Positions 40,211 through 51,377 are shown, numbered from the stretch's first letter. The stretch is 64,000 nucleotides of DNA from Mesorhizobium sp. AR10 (GCF_024746795.1 NZ_CP080524.1:5558001-5622000); one strand, 5' to 3'. Program-made: numbers and translations. The notes: a model not told the origin generated them from the sequence alone.

Positions 40211-41122
40211 ATGAACTTGACCCTCGCACAATTGCGATATCTGGTCGCCGTCGCCCGTCACGGCAGCGTCACCGCGGCAGCCAGAACGCTGAACGTCTCG
40301 CAGCCATCGATCTCCGTGGCCATAGACAATGTCGAGAAGACTTTCGGCCAGAAGCTGTTCGTGCGCCAGCGCGGCAGCGGCATTTCGCTGACATCGTTCG
40401 GGCGTGTCGCGGTGGCGAAGGCGAAACAGGTTCTGGCCGAGGCGGACGAACTGGCGGGGCTCGGATCGCGAGACGCGGCTGTCGCCGGTGAGCTGGTGCT
40501 TGGATGTTTCGAGGATCTCGCGCCCTATTTCGCGCCGGCTCTCATCCGCGCCTTCTCGGAGCGCTGCCCGGGCGTCGAGATCGTCGTTGGCGACGAGACG
40601 TTGGAGACGCTGGGGCGGCGGTTGAGCGACGGCGCCATCGATCTCGGCCTCACCTACGATCTCGGCCTGCCGACGCATTTCGCCCGTGTCCTGCTGCATG
40701 AGCTGCGGCCGCATGCGCTGCTGCCGGCCGGCCATGCGCTGGCAGATCGGCCTGCGGTCAGCCTGGCAGACATGGCGGCCTATCCGCTGATCACCACCGA
40801 CCAGCCGCACAGCTGGCAGCATATGCTCGACCTGTTTCGCAGCCGCGGCCTTTCACCGGTGGCTGACTCCAGGACAAGTTCGTTCGAGCTGCAACGCAGC
40901 ATGGTCGCCAATGGCTTCGGCGTCGCGGTCAGCTACACCAGGCCGCATGGCGACCGCAGCTATGACGGCCTGCCGCTGATCTGCAAACCGCTCTCCGATC
41001 GGCTTCCCATGCAGCGGATCATTCTCACCCATGACACGCGCCAACGTCTGTCGAATGCGGCGCTGGCCTTCATCGACGTGGCGAAGGATTGGTTCTCCGC
41101 CCACGACGTTTTCACTGCATAA
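40211..41122 (+). CDS. LysR family transcriptional regulator
   Basis: 303 residues. The N-terminal winged HTH reads LTLAQLRYLVAVARHGSVTA, AARTLNVSQPSISVAIDNVE. A linker helix follows, then a periplasmic-binding-protein-like effector domain (about 92-295). It most likely regulates the divergent PhyH oxygenase gene in response to that enzyme's substrate or product, and itself negatively. No ligand can be predicted. The start at 40211 is an ATG with no strong ribosome site. Confidence 0.92.
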   Translation: MNLTLAQLRYLVAVARHGSVTAAARTLNVSQPSISVAIDNVEKTFGQKLFVRQRGSGISLTSFGRVAVAKAKQVLAEADELAGLGSRDAAVAGELVLGCFEDLAPYFAPALIRAFSERCPGVEIVVGDETLETLGRRLSDGAIDLGLTYDLGLPTHFARVLLHELRPHALLPAGHALADRPAVSLADMAAYPLITTDQPHSWQHMLDLFRSRGLSPVADSRTSSFELQRSMVANGFGVAVSYTRPHGDRSYDGLPLICKPLSDRLPMQRIILTHDTRQRLSNAALAFIDVAKDWFSAHDVFTA

Positions 41123-41185
41123 TATGGGCGCAAGTGGGTTGGTTTGACGCTTGACGGCTTTCGCCGCTGCTGCCACTCCAGCACG

Positions 41186-42169
41186 ATGGAAACCGTGCAA
41201 TCGAAAGCAGCCCAGGGCCGTGTCGCCGACGCGCCGAGCGGCCACTGGGTCTACCGCGTTCTGCCGCGCCGGCTGTGGCCCTATGCTCAGCTTGCCCGAT
41301 GGGACCGGCCGATCGGCTGGCAGTTGCTGTTGTGGCCCTGCTGGTGGTCGGCAGCTCTTGCCGCAAGTGCCTATCCCCGACCCAGTGACCCGCTGCTCTC
41401 GCTGCTGCCGGCGCCATGGTATCTCCTGCTGTTCCTGATCGGCGCCATCGCCATGCGCGGCGCCGGCTGCACCTACAACGACCTGGTCGACGAAGACATC
41501 GACAACCAGGTCGAGCGCACGCGCTCACGGCCGCTGCCGGCTGGAAAGGTCACGCGCCGGCAGGCCTGGGTGTTCCTCGTCATCCAGGCCCTGGTCGGCT
41601 TGGTGGTGCTGTTGCAGTTCAACAGCTTCGCCATCCCGCTCGGCATCTGTTCGCTCGTCATCGTCGCCATCTATCCGTTCATGAAGCGGTTCACCAACTG
41701 GCCGCAGTTCGTGCTCGGCCTCGCCTTTTCCTGGGGTGCGTTGATGGGATGGGCGGTGGAGTTCGGCGATCTCGATGGCCCCGCCATCATGCTCTATATC
41801 GGCTCGATCCTGTGGGTGATCGGTTACGACACGATCTATGCGCATCAGGACAAGGAAGACGACGCCATCGTCGGCGTGCGCTCGACCGCGCGCCTGTTCG
41901 GCGACAACACCAAGGCCTGGCTCGTCGGGCTCTATGGCGGGGCGCTGATCTGCTTTGCCATCGCCTTCGCCTCGGCGCAGGCGCCAGCGCCGGCGCTGGC
42001 GGGTCTGGTCGCCGCCGGCGCCCATATGGCGCGGCAGATAGCAAGGCTGGATATCGACGATCCGGACCAGTGCCTGCGGCTGTTCAAATCGAACAACCAG
42101 GTCGGCTGGCTGATCTTCCTCGGCCTGATCGGCGGCGCGCTGTGGGTGGCGGTGAAGCCGCTGGTGTAG
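41186..42169 (+). CDS. ubiA: 4-hydroxybenzoate polyprenyltransferase
   Basis: 327 residues with about eight membrane helices. It attaches the polyprenyl tail to 4-hydroxybenzoate in ubiquinone synthesis. The first Mg-diphosphate motif is AGCTYNDLVDEDIDNQVERT (NDxxDxxxD) and the second is GYDTIYAHQDKEDD. The tail precursor would come from ispB in this window. The start at 41186 (METVQSK) is chosen; the frame is open to 41144. Confidence 0.94.
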   Translation: METVQSKAAQGRVADAPSGHWVYRVLPRRLWPYAQLARWDRPIGWQLLLWPCWWSAALAASAYPRPSDPLLSLLPAPWYLLLFLIGAIAMRGAGCTYNDLVDEDIDNQVERTRSRPLPAGKVTRRQAWVFLVIQALVGLVVLLQFNSFAIPLGICSLVIVAIYPFMKRFTNWPQFVLGLAFSWGALMGWAVEFGDLDGPAIMLYIGSILWVIGYDTIYAHQDKEDDAIVGVRSTARLFGDNTKAWLVGLYGGALICFAIAFASAQAPAPALAGLVAAGAHMARQIARLDIDDPDQCLRLFKSNNQVGWLIFLGLIGGALWVAVKPLV

Positions 42170-42178
42170 CGGCTTTTT

Positions 42179-42200
42179 CCTTCTCCCTTGTTGGAGAAGG
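42179..42200. terminator. Bidirectional hairpin between ubiA and DUF6101 genes
   Basis: CCTTCTCC (42179-42186), loop CTTGTT, GGAGAAGG (42193-42200). On the plus strand it is preceded by GGCTTTTT. It lies 9 bases after the ubiA stop and 13 before the end of the convergent gene. It also resembles a short repeat I associate with rhizobial genomes. Confidence 0.5.
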
Positions 42201-42213
42201 GAGAGTGCTCAGC

Positions 42214-42780
42214 CTACTCGCGCGAAATGATCTCGTGGCCGTCGACGACCAGCCGGAGGCCGAGGTCGCCGGCGCGGCGGCGGGCGAGGAAACGCGGACG
42301 GCGCGTGGTCGAAGCGCGGCCCTTGCGGCGATCCTTGGCCGGCAGCGCCTTGATGGCGGCGCCGAGCGATTCCTCCAGCGTGCGGGCAATGCCGTCGGCT
42401 TCGATCAGCAACATCTGCAGACGATAGGCATCGGCCCAGGCGCGCCAGTCGGCGGCGACATCGTCGAGATCGTCGGCCACCAGCAACGGCACCGACAGCA
42501 TCGGGTCGTTGTGCAGAAGCTCAAGGGTCACTGTGACATTGCCATCCGGGTCCTCCATCGCGCGGGCGGCGACGCCGCGAAACGCGTTAGCGGGCAGAGC
42601 GATGATCGCCGGCACGCCGCTCATCTCGAGCGTGCGGCGGATGACGGCGCCACGCTGGTCGATGGTGAAGGTAACGTCGCCATAGTCGTCGCGCGTGGCA
42701 TAGGTCACCACTTGCGGCAGGCGGAATGGGTCGAGGCGCATGTTGCGTCCCGCCCAGACTGGCTTCAGTCCGGTGTTCAT
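42214..42780 (-). CDS. DUF6101 family protein
   Basis: 188 residues. The sequence RNMRLDPFRLPQVVTYATRD, then RGAVIRRTLEMSGVPAIIAL, LPANAFRGVAARAMED and VTVTLELLHNDPMLSVPLLV, matches a conserved Rhizobiales family (DUF6101). The protein is soluble, with a basic C-terminal stretch (KDRRKGRASTTRRPRFLARR, about 150-169). Function unknown. It is transcribed from a 185-base intergenic region with an AT-rich element TAATATT, a possible -10 box on the minus strand. Confidence 0.8.
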   Translation of the reverse strand: MNTGLKPVWAGRNMRLDPFRLPQVVTYATRDDYGDVTFTIDQRGAVIRRTLEMSGVPAIIALPANAFRGVAARAMEDPDGNVTVTLELLHNDPMLSVPLLVADDLDDVAADWRAWADAYRLQMLLIEADGIARTLEESLGAAIKALPAKDRRKGRASTTRRPRFLARRRAGDLGLRLVVDGHEIISRE

Positions 42781-42965
42781 TTAATGCCTTCCTGTATCTC
42801 CTGAGAGCCGTTTTTGCGGTTCTCTCCGGGCCGGTTTTTCCTGCCTCGTTGTGTGGAGAATATTAGCGCGGGCTTCTTACCGCCGCGCTTAAGAAAGTCA
42901 GTTAAATTTTGCTGATCTCAGGGGATGGTTATCGGAATGCGACCAGGCACAAGATCTTGAAAGGA

Positions 42966-44396
<1,431 letters not shown>

Positions 44397-44405
44397 GGGT
44401 GAAAG

Positions 44406-45389
44406 CTATGTCTCGGATGCAATCTTGTCACGAGGGGCAGCAGCCCGCGAAAGCCGGTCGTTGATCGCTTCACCCAGCCCGTCGAACGGGATTGGTTCGA
44501 CGGCAATGGTTGTCACGCCGCTGCGGTCGAGGTCCTGCAAATGGGCGAAGAGATTGGCCGCCGCCTCACGCAGGTCGCCGGTCTGAGACAGGTTGCGCAG
44601 GACGGCAGCGCCTTGCCAGCCTTCGGCACGGCGGCCGCCGAAGGCCAACAGGGCTTCGCCCTTGGCGATTCTCCCGGCATTGAGCCGCACCGCGGCACCC
44701 GGCGCATAGTGCGAGGCGAGCATACCGGGTGCCTCGATGCCCGCTGCCGCGCCGCGCAGCAGCTTCATGCCGACCGCGGCCTCGATCTCCTCGGCGGCAA
44801 TGCCGCCGGGCCGCAGCAGCCGCACCGTTTCGCCTTCGACCTTGACAATGGTCGATTCCAGTCCGACCGGCGTTGCGCCGCCATCGACCACCAGCCTGAT
44901 CCTGGCACCGAGATCGGCGGCCACTGCCTCAGCCGTCGTGGCGCTGATCTTTCCAGAGGAATTGGCGCTGGGTGCCGCCAGCGGCCGGCCAAGCCTGGCG
45001 ATCAGGTCGCCGCCAAATCCCCTGGGCATGCGCAGCGCGATCGTATCCAGACCGGCGGTGACCAACGGATGAATGCCGCTACCCGGCCGCTGCGGCAGCA
45101 CCAGCGTCAGCGGCCCCGGCCAGAATGCTTGCGCCAGCCGTTTCGACAGGGGATCGAACAGCGCAATGCGTTCGGCCATCGCCAGATCGGCGACATGGGC
45201 GATCAGCGGGTTGAAGTGCGGGCGGCCCTTGGCCTCGAAAATGCGGGCCACGCCGACGCCATTGGTTGCATCGCCAGCCAGCCCGTAGACGGTTTCCGTC
45301 GGGATGGCGACGACGTCACCACCTTCAAGCAGCGCCAGTGCCCGCTCCATCGCCTCGCCGACGGCAACAATCTCAGCCACTCTCATCAC
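44406..45389 (-). CDS. tsaC: L-threonylcarbamoyladenylate synthase, Sua5 (two-domain) type
   Basis: 327 residues. It makes threonylcarbamoyl-AMP for the universal tRNA t6A modification. The YrdC domain (about 1-200) has GDVVAIPTETVYGLAGDATN, EAKGRPHFNPLIAHV, FWPGPLTLVLP and RPLAAPSANSSGKISATTAE. The C-terminal Sua5 domain follows SHYAPGAAVRL, so it is the Sua5 rather than short TsaC form. It is divergent from a small exported-protein gene at 45540. Confidence 0.95.
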   Translation of the reverse strand: MMRVAEIVAVGEAMERALALLEGGDVVAIPTETVYGLAGDATNGVGVARIFEAKGRPHFNPLIAHVADLAMAERIALFDPLSKRLAQAFWPGPLTLVLPQRPGSGIHPLVTAGLDTIALRMPRGFGGDLIARLGRPLAAPSANSSGKISATTAEAVAADLGARIRLVVDGGATPVGLESTIVKVEGETVRLLRPGGIAAEEIEAAVGMKLLRGAAAGIEAPGMLASHYAPGAAVRLNAGRIAKGEALLAFGGRRAEGWQGAAVLRNLSQTGDLREAAANLFAHLQDLDRSGVTTIAVEPIPFDGLGEAINDRLSRAAAPRDKIASET

Positions 45390-45539
45390 CTCATAGATGC
45401 TGGGTGCGTAGTACGGTGAGGTTCACGGGGCAAGTCCGGGCGTTGGCGAATTATCAATCCCTAAAATGCTATGTTTCCTCGCAAGGTGGCATCAATTCCC
45501 GAACGCTATGGTGCCAGCTTCATGGGCAAAGGGTTTATC

Positions 45540-46031
45540 ATGGTGTCGATGCGTATGGTTGGAGCGCTTGGTTTGACCCTAGCGGCGATGACCGGTGGAG
45601 CACAGGCCTCGTCCATCGTTATTCTCGGCGCATCGACGACAACGCCATCCGTCGTCACGCTCGGCACGCCCGAACCGATGAAGATCGCTGCCTCCACCAC
45701 GCCATCGATCGTGGCGCTTGGCGACCCGGTGCCCGATGTCACCTATGAAAACGTCGCGGCGATCCCGGACAAGCCGAAGTCCAGTCGTGGCTCCAAGCAA
45801 AGCCCGATGATCATTCGCGGCGGCATAGTCGGCGGCGCCTTCGCGTCGCCTGCGTCGGCCAAGGCCACTGCCGCCGCGCCGGCAGCGGTGGATACCAAGC
45901 CTGCGGATGAGACCAAGCCTGCAGGGACAGCGACCGCGGCTGCCGGTGAGGCGCAGCCCGAGTCAAAGCCAAAGCCTGAACCAGTTTCGCCGCAGCCGGA
46001 GCAGATCCCCACTGTCTCAAAGCCGATGTAA
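45540..46031 (+). CDS. Exported Thr/Pro/Ala-rich protein with SIVxLG repeats
   Basis: 163 residues. A signal peptide (MVSMRMVGALGLTLAAMTG, about 1-19) is followed by three similar strands SIVILGAST, SVVTLGTPEP and SIVALGDPVPD, each spaced by TTTP-like turns, then NVAAIPDKPKSS and a low-complexity Ala/Pro/Lys tail (about 110-163). No named family is recognised. AAAGGG lies 6 bases before the ATG at 45540; ATGs at 45522 and 45471 are in frame upstream. Confidence 0.65.
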   Translation: MVSMRMVGALGLTLAAMTGGAQASSIVILGASTTTPSVVTLGTPEPMKIAASTTPSIVALGDPVPDVTYENVAAIPDKPKSSRGSKQSPMIIRGGIVGGAFASPASAKATAAAPAAVDTKPADETKPAGTATAAAGEAQPESKPKPEPVSPQPEQIPTVSKPM

Positions 46032-46122
46032 GGTCAGGGTCATCGGCATTCGGCTTGACGCCGATCCGCCACCCGGCGCACCATCAGGTTGATAGCGCCG
46101 CGTGTCGGCAAGGGGGTTTTTC

Positions 46123-46512
46123 ATGAGCAAGACAAGATCATCTACCGTGGCCGGCCTGTTGCTGGCATCATTGCTGGGCACAGGTGTCGCCTGTGCCGAC
46201 GACATGCTGGGGTCATATGTCGCGCGCATTTCCGACCGGGATCACCAGGCGAGCGACGGCTACGCGCTGGACAGTGCCGCGCAGATGGTGCGGCAGGATC
46301 GCGCCAACTGGCACAAATTCCACCGGCGCGACAGCGACGATGAGGGTGACGACTGGTTCGGGACCAATAGTGACCGGGCGGATTTGCAACGCATGCTGGA
46401 GCGCGGCGGCGCGATGAGCTCCTCGACACGACGCGCCATCGTCAATGGCGAGCCGCTGATCCAGGTCGATGTCTATTCGAACAGCGTGCGCGTCAGCATC
46501 TTGGAAAACTGA
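46123..46512 (+). CDS. Small exported protein of unknown function
   Basis: 129 residues. A signal peptide (TVAGLLLASLLGTGVACA, about 7-24) precedes a charged domain with LGSYVARISDRDHQASDGYA, LDSAAQMVRQDRANWHKFHR and an acidic RDSDDEGDDWFGTNSDRADL, ending VDVYSNSVRVSILEN. No family recognised. AAGGGGG is 6 bases upstream of the ATG. It follows the SIVxLG protein by 91 bases on the same strand and ends before a hairpin at 46549. Confidence 0.65.
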   Translation: MSKTRSSTVAGLLLASLLGTGVACADDMLGSYVARISDRDHQASDGYALDSAAQMVRQDRANWHKFHRRDSDDEGDDWFGTNSDRADLQRMLERGGAMSSSTRRAIVNGEPLIQVDVYSNSVRVSILEN

Positions 46513-46548
46513 CAAGTCAGCATCCGCTGAGACTGACCACAAACAGAA

Positions 46549-46568
46549 GGCGGCGCGCGAGCGCCGCC
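46549..46568. terminator. GC-rich hairpin between convergent genes
   Basis: GGCGGCGC-GCGA-GCGCCGCC, a perfect 8-bp stem with a GCGA tetraloop. On the minus strand it is followed by TTCTGTTTG, so it can end the acidic-protein transcript; on the plus strand a T-run is missing. Confidence 0.6.
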
Positions 46569-46597
46569 CTCTCCGTGACTGCGTCGATTGAGAAATC

Positions 46598-46930
46598 TCA
46601 GGCCGCTTCTTCCTTGTCCTCGTCGTCAGAGGACTCCTCGTCGGACTCTTCCTTTTCGTCTTCGTCTTCGTCTTCGCCTTCGGCCTTCACGCTGTCGTCA
46701 TCATCTTCGTCTTCGTCCTCGTCATCATCCGAGAGGGCAGCAGCTTTGTCGTCCTTCTCATCCGTATGTTCGCTGTCTTCGTCGTCGCCATCCTCATCGC
46801 CGTCCGACAGGTCGGCGGCCTCGATTGCGGCAGCGGCGGCTTGATCGAGGATTGTCTCGGAAGCGGATTCAAGCGCCTCGGCGTTGCCTGAGGTTTCTTC
46901 TGTCACTTCGATTTCGTGAGCGGAATTCAT
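46598..46930 (-). CDS. Extremely acidic low-complexity protein
   Basis: 110 residues, of which 54 are Asp or Glu. The first 45 residues (MNSAHEIEVTEETSGNAEAL, then Ala-rich ILDQAAAAAIEAADL) are mildly acidic and could be helical. The rest is nearly pure Asp/Glu/Ser with isolated Lys. No signal peptide, no family recognised. GGAGGC lies just upstream of the ATG. The DNA is strongly biased to GAC/GAA/GAT codons in the coding frame and the opposite strand would be Ser-rich. It may be a chaperone-like acidic protein, but that is a guess. Confidence 0.65.
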   Translation of the reverse strand: MNSAHEIEVTEETSGNAEALESASETILDQAAAAAIEAADLSDGDEDGDDEDSEHTDEKDDKAAALSDDDEDEDEDDDDSVKAEGEDEDEDEKEESDEESSDDEDKEEAA

Positions 46931-47041
46931 GGAAGCCTCCGTGGGGGTTGGGGAACAAGTCCCCTTTTGCCACGGAGAGATCATCGTCATATGACTGTAA
47001 GCCGGCTCGAACGGCTTGCGGTCAGAATTTTTTCCGACGCC

Positions 47042-49348
47042 CTAACCGGCGATCTTCGAGAAATCCGCGACCCGATCGGTCGCCGCACGGATGCGGGCGA
47101 GCAGCGCCAGACGGTTGGCGCGCACGGACTGGTCCTCGTCATTTACGAGCACTTGCTCAAAGAATGAATCAACCGGTTCACGCAACACGCTAAGCGCCAG
47201 CATGGCGCCGGAAAAGTCTTCGTTTTGAATCGCTTCGCCGGCTTGGCTCTCAGCCTGATTCACCGCGGCAAACAGCGATTTCTCGGCATCTTCGCGAAAC
47301 AGCGCCGGCTCAACGTTCTCGGCGATAGTCGTTTTCTTCTTCTCCTCGGCAGCCAGAATGTTGGCCGCGCGCTTGGTGCCGGCCAGCAGATTCTTGCCGT
47401 CCTCGGTGTCGAGGAACGAGCCCAGTGCTTCGACCCGGCGGACGATCTGCAGGAGGTCATCGGCCTGCGGCGTGATCACCGCGTCGATCAGATCGTGGCG
47501 CGCGCCCTGGTCGCGGAGGTAGACCTTCAGGCGATCGTGGAAGAAGGACAGGAGGTCGAGGCTCAAGCGCCACGCCATCTCAGGTGTCTCTTCCGCAAAG
47601 GCCTCTCTCCCCGACTGTCCTAAGAGGCGGTCATAAATTTCGGCTCTGTAAGTTGTTGTAGCGAGACCGGCTGATGCCAAGCGATCCGCGGCCTCAAGAT
47701 ATGGGCGCGACCCTTCACGCTGAAATTTCATATACGCCGCCAGTATCGGAGACATCATCGAACGGAGGAGCGAAACATTCGCCCCATCCTCAATCAGAAT
47801 CCTCACCACCCCTAACGCCGCTCTCCTCAGCGCATAGGGGTCTTTTGATCCGGTCGGCTTTTCGTCGATCGCCCAAAAACCGACCAGCGTGTCGAGCTTG
47901 TCGGCCAGTGCGACAGCGATCGAAACCGGATCGGTCGGCACGCGGTCGGACGGGCCTTGCGGCTTGTAGTGTTCCTCGATAGCGGCTGCGACCGAAGGAT
48001 GCTCGCCTTGCAGCAGCGCATATTTGCGACCCATGGCGCCCTGCAATTCAGGGAATTCGCCGACGACCTCGGTGGTCAGATCAGCTTTGGCCAAGACAGC
48101 GGCGCGACGCGCCAGCGCAGGGTTGGTGCCGACGATCGGCGCCAATTCCTCCGCAAGCCGCGCAATCCGCTCCACTCGCTCGCCTTGCGTGCCGAGCTTG
48201 GCATGGAAGGTGACGCCGAGATGGTCGAGGCGGGCCATGCGCTGGTCGAGCGGCTTGTTGAGATCGAGCCCGAACTTTTCCGCCGACGCCTTCAGGTCGC
48301 CGAGGTCCGGAACGTCGCCCTGGTCAGTCTTCCAGAAATAGAGCGCGTCGGACAGGCGGGCGCGCACCACCTTGCCGTTGCCGTGCGCGATCTCCTTGCC
48401 GCCGTCCTTGGCCTCGATGTTGGCGGTGAGGATGAAGCGGTTGGAGAGGTTCTCGCCGGCACCCTGCGGGCGCGTGACAAAGCACTTCTGGTTGGCGCGG
48501 ATGGTCAGCCGGATCACCTCGGCGGGAATGGCCAGGAAATCCTGCTCGAACTCGCCCATCAGCACGACAGGCCATTCGACCAGGCCCGACACTTCCTCCA
48601 GCAATCCCTCGTCCTCGACCAGGTCGAGCCCGTTGGCAAAGGCGAGGTTCCTGGCGTCGGCAAGGATGATCTCCTTGCGCCGGTCACCATCGAGCACGAC
48701 CTTCGCCGCCTCCAGCTTGGTGGAATAATCATCGAAGCGGCGCACGGTGATTGCATCAGGCGCATGAAAGCGGTGGCCGTAGGTGATGTTGCTGGAGCGG
48801 ATGCCGTCGATCTCGAAATCGACCACCACCGGCTCCTCGGTCTCCGGACCGAAAGTGCACAGGATGGACTGCAGCGGCCGCACCCAGCGCAAGGAGCCTG
48901 GCGCTGCGGAGGCCGGCCCCCAGCGCATCGATGTCGGCCATGGGAAACTGCGGATGATGCCCGGCACCAGTTCGGCGATGATCTCTTCTGCCGCCCTGCC
49001 CGGCTTGGAGATGTGGGCGACATAGAAGTCGCCCTTCTTCGGATCGGAATGAACATGCGCCTCGGCGACCGAGGCGAGACCAGCCTTGCGCAGAAAACCC
49101 TGGACCGCTTGTTCGGGTGCTGTCGTCGAGGGACCTTTGATCTCCTCGTGAATGTCCTTCGAACGCGCGGTCAGGCCCCTGATATCGAGCGCCAGGCGTC
49201 GCGGCGTCCAGTATTCGCGCGCCGCCTCATAGGTCAGCCCGGCCTCGACCAGGCCGTCGGTCAACATCTTCCTGAGGTCGCCCGCCGCCTTGCGCTGCAT
49301 GCGCGCGGGGATTTCCTCGGAGCGAAGTTCTAATAGCAGGTCAGGCAT
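47042..49348 (-). CDS. glyS: Glycyl-tRNA synthetase, beta subunit
   Basis: 768 residues. It forms the alpha2-beta2 bacterial GlyRS with GlyQ. The N-terminus [20 protein letters not shown] is the family signature; EGHRF-like [27 protein letters not shown] and [14 protein letters not shown] are conserved, followed by the HD-like region [34 protein letters not shown] (quoted in parts) and a C-terminal anticodon-binding domain. The start at 49348 is chosen over the open frame to 49411. glyQ lies 364 bases upstream with a possible small ORF between. Confidence 0.96.
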   Translation of the reverse strand: MPDLLLELRSEEIPARMQRKAAGDLRKMLTDGLVEAGLTYEAAREYWTPRRLALDIRGLTARSKDIHEEIKGPSTTAPEQAVQGFLRKAGLASVAEAHVHSDPKKGDFYVAHISKPGRAAEEIIAELVPGIIRSFPWPTSMRWGPASAAPGSLRWVRPLQSILCTFGPETEEPVVVDFEIDGIRSSNITYGHRFHAPDAITVRRFDDYSTKLEAAKVVLDGDRRKEIILADARNLAFANGLDLVEDEGLLEEVSGLVEWPVVLMGEFEQDFLAIPAEVIRLTIRANQKCFVTRPQGAGENLSNRFILTANIEAKDGGKEIAHGNGKVVRARLSDALYFWKTDQGDVPDLGDLKASAEKFGLDLNKPLDQRMARLDHLGVTFHAKLGTQGERVERIARLAEELAPIVGTNPALARRAAVLAKADLTTEVVGEFPELQGAMGRKYALLQGEHPSVAAAIEEHYKPQGPSDRVPTDPVSIAVALADKLDTLVGFWAIDEKPTGSKDPYALRRAALGVVRILIEDGANVSLLRSMMSPILAAYMKFQREGSRPYLEAADRLASAGLATTTYRAEIYDRLLGQSGREAFAEETPEMAWRLSLDLLSFFHDRLKVYLRDQGARHDLIDAVITPQADDLLQIVRRVEALGSFLDTEDGKNLLAGTKRAANILAAEEKKKTTIAENVEPALFREDAEKSLFAAVNQAESQAGEAIQNEDFSGAMLALSVLREPVDSFFEQVLVNDEDQSVRANRLALLARIRAATDRVADFSKIAG

Positions 49349-49572
49349 CGGGTCAGCTCGCGCGGGAGAATGGTCCGGGCGGGGCATAGCAACTCGTCTG
49401 GCCGCTGTCACCCTTGACTGTGCGATCGGCGCATTTGCCGACGATTTCCGAAATTTTAAATGGCCTGTCGGGATCGGGTGAACCGATCCGTCCTTGGATC
49501 AAAGATTTCCATGAACCGAACGCAGCGCTGGAGCGACCCACGCTCAGACAGAGAGCTATTGGCTGAACGACC

Positions 49573-49716
49573 ATGAAGACGGCATCGACATTCCTGCAGA
49601 TCCTCGCGCTCAGCGCCTGCTTCACTGCGCAGGTCCATGGTTCGTTCGCGATGCCGGGCGTTCGCCGCGCCTTGCAGACGATGGAAACCTTCACCCTCTC
49701 ATCGATGAGGAGCTAA
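49573..49716 (+). CDS. Possible small exported peptide
   Basis: 47 codons from ATG 49573 to TAA 49716. The first 24 residues look like a signal peptide ([20 protein letters not shown], then VHGSFA). The rest is short ([14 protein letters not shown]). It lies antisense in the gap between glyS and glyQ, and its stop overlaps the glyQ stop codon region by two bases. There is no good ribosome-binding site, so it may be chance. Confidence 0.25.
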   Translation: MKTASTFLQILALSACFTAQVHGSFAMPGVRRALQTMETFTLSSMRS

Positions 49717-50657
49717 GCTGCCACCCCACCCGCCTGCGTAAGCAGGAACGCCTCGCCGCAGGCCTTGGCCAGATTGCGCACCCGCAAGATGTAGCTCTGC
49801 CGTTCGGTGACCGAAATCACGCCGCGCGCGTCGAGCAGGTTGAAGACGTGGCTGGCCTTGATGCACTGGTCGTAGGCCGGGAACACCATCCTGTGCATCG
49901 CCAGATTGTCGTTCGAGGCCGGCGCGCCGGCTTCGAGCAGCGCCTTGCACTCGGCTTCGGCGTCTTCGAAGTGTCGAAGCAGCATCGCGGTGTTGGCAAA
50001 TTCGAAATTGTGGCGCGAATATTCCTGCTCGGCCTGCAGGAAGACATCGCCATAGGTCACCTTGTCGGCGCCTTCGCGGCCGTTGAAGTTGAGGTCGTAG
50101 ACGTTGTCGACGCCCTGCACATACATGGCCAGCCGCTCCAGCCCGTAGGTCAACTCCCCCGCCACCGGCGCGCATTCGATGCCGCAGACCTGTTGGAAAT
50201 AGGTGAATTGCGATACTTCCATGCCGTCGCACCAGCACTCCCAGCCCAGCCCCCAGGCGCCCAGCGTCGGGCTTGCCCAGTCGTCCTCGACAAAGCGGAT
50301 GTCATGCAGCAGCGGATCGACGCCGATCGCCGCCAGCGAACCGAGATAGAGCTCCTGCAGGTTAGGCGGATTGGGCTTCAGGATCACCTGATACTGGTAG
50401 TAGTGCTGCAGCCGGTTCGGGTTCTCGCCGTAGCGCCCGTCCTTGGGCCGGCGCGATGGCTGGACATAGGCGGCGTTCCAGCGCTTGGGCCCGAGCGCGC
50501 GCAGCGTCGTTGCCGGATGAAAGGTGCCGGCGCCGACTTCCATGTCGTAGGGCTGGAGGACGACGCAGCCATAGTCCGCCCAGTAGTTGTGCAAGGTCAG
50601 GATCAGACCCTGGAAGGAGCGGCTGGGATGCATGTGGGCAGGAATATCAGCGGTCAC
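49713..50657 (-). CDS. glyQ: Glycyl-tRNA synthetase, alpha subunit
   Basis: 314 residues. The catalytic subunit of the tetrameric GlyRS. Highly conserved stretches include [60 protein letters not shown] and WEVWCDG-like [23 protein letters not shown] start at 50657 is chosen because it gives [18 protein letters not shown], the usual rhizobial N-terminus; ATG at 50633 is the alternative. glyS follows on the same strand after a gap of 364 bases, longer than in many relatives. Confidence 0.95.
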   Translation of the reverse strand: MTADIPAHMHPSRSFQGLILTLHNYWADYGCVVLQPYDMEVGAGTFHPATTLRALGPKRWNAAYVQPSRRPKDGRYGENPNRLQHYYQYQVILKPNPPNLQELYLGSLAAIGVDPLLHDIRFVEDDWASPTLGAWGLGWECWCDGMEVSQFTYFQQVCGIECAPVAGELTYGLERLAMYVQGVDNVYDLNFNGREGADKVTYGDVFLQAEQEYSRHNFEFANTAMLLRHFEDAEAECKALLEAGAPASNDNLAMHRMVFPAYDQCIKASHVFNLLDARGVISVTERQSYILRVRNLAKACGEAFLLTQAGGVAA

Positions 50658-50846
50658 GGCGGCCTCGACGGAGCGGCGGGATGGGGCACTCCCTAGAGCG
50701 CCGACCGCCAAGCGTCAAGGCAAGGCGCCGGCCGCAGCCGGCGTGAGCAATGCCGAACGCTTGGCAAGAGTTGGCCCATTGCCGGCCAAGGGCAGCTGCA
50801 GTCTGCTGACGAGGTCCATCACAGTTCAAACGACAGCAGGTGCAAA

Positions 50847-51326
50847 ATGTCCGGCCCAATCACGATCCGCCCCGTCACGCGGCAGGATTTCGACCAATGG
50901 CTGCCGCTGTGGGACGGCTACAACGCGTTTTACGGCCGCTCGGACGAGACAGCATTGCCGAATGAGATCACGGAGATGACCTGGTCCCGTTTTTTCGATG
51001 CCTATGAGCCGATGGATGCACTCGTTGCAGAAAGCCGGGGAGACACAGGGAGCAAAGGACAGCTTCTTGGCCTCGTGCACTACCTCTACCACCGCAGCAC
51101 CACGGCGATCGCGCCGAACTGCTATTTGCAGGACCTGTTCACGTCGGAGGCTTCGCGCGGGAAAGGCGTCGGCAGGGCGCTCATCAACGGCGTCTACGAC
51201 CGCGCGAAAGCCGCCGGCTCAGGCCGGGTGTACTGGCTGACGCATGAAACCAACCACAGGGCGATGAAGCTCTACGACAAGGTCGGGGAACGCTCCGGAT
51301 TTGTCGTCTATCGAAAACTGTTCTGA
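50847..51326 (+). CDS. GNAT family N-acetyltransferase
   Basis: 159 residues. ITIRPVTRQDFDQWLPLWDG at the start, then LQDLFTSEASRGKGVGRALI, which holds the acetyl-CoA pyrophosphate loop R-G-K-G-V-G, and HETNHRAMKLYDKVGERSGF (motif B), ending FVVYRKLF. Intact GNAT fold. Substrate unknown. A bidirectional terminator follows. It is transcribed divergently from glyQ. Confidence 0.92.
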   Translation: MSGPITIRPVTRQDFDQWLPLWDGYNAFYGRSDETALPNEITEMTWSRFFDAYEPMDALVAESRGDTGSKGQLLGLVHYLYHRSTTAIAPNCYLQDLFTSEASRGKGVGRALINGVYDRAKAAGSGRVYWLTHETNHRAMKLYDKVGERSGFVVYRKLF

Positions 51327-51328
51327 TC

Positions 51329-51363
51329 AAAAAAACGGAGCCGAAATCGGCCCCGTTTTTTTG
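51329..51363. terminator. Bidirectional rho-independent terminator
   Basis: AAAAAACGG-A-GCCG-AAAT-CGGC-C-CCGTTTTTTT: a stem with one internal mismatch, an A-run before it and a T-run after it. It ends the GNAT gene on the plus strand and, because of the A-run, the TPR gene (end 51378) on the minus strand. Confidence 0.9.
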
Positions 51364-51377
51364 GAAATCAGGACCAT

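Noticed and set aside
46598..46930. Ser-rich frame on the plus strand opposite the acidic protein
   Set aside because: It is the complement of GAC/GAA/GAT codons (TCG/TTC/TCT), lacks a ribosome site, and the minus frame has a proper start and terminator.
47957..49333. 458-codon plus-strand frame over glyS
   Set aside because: Antisense shadow of glyS.
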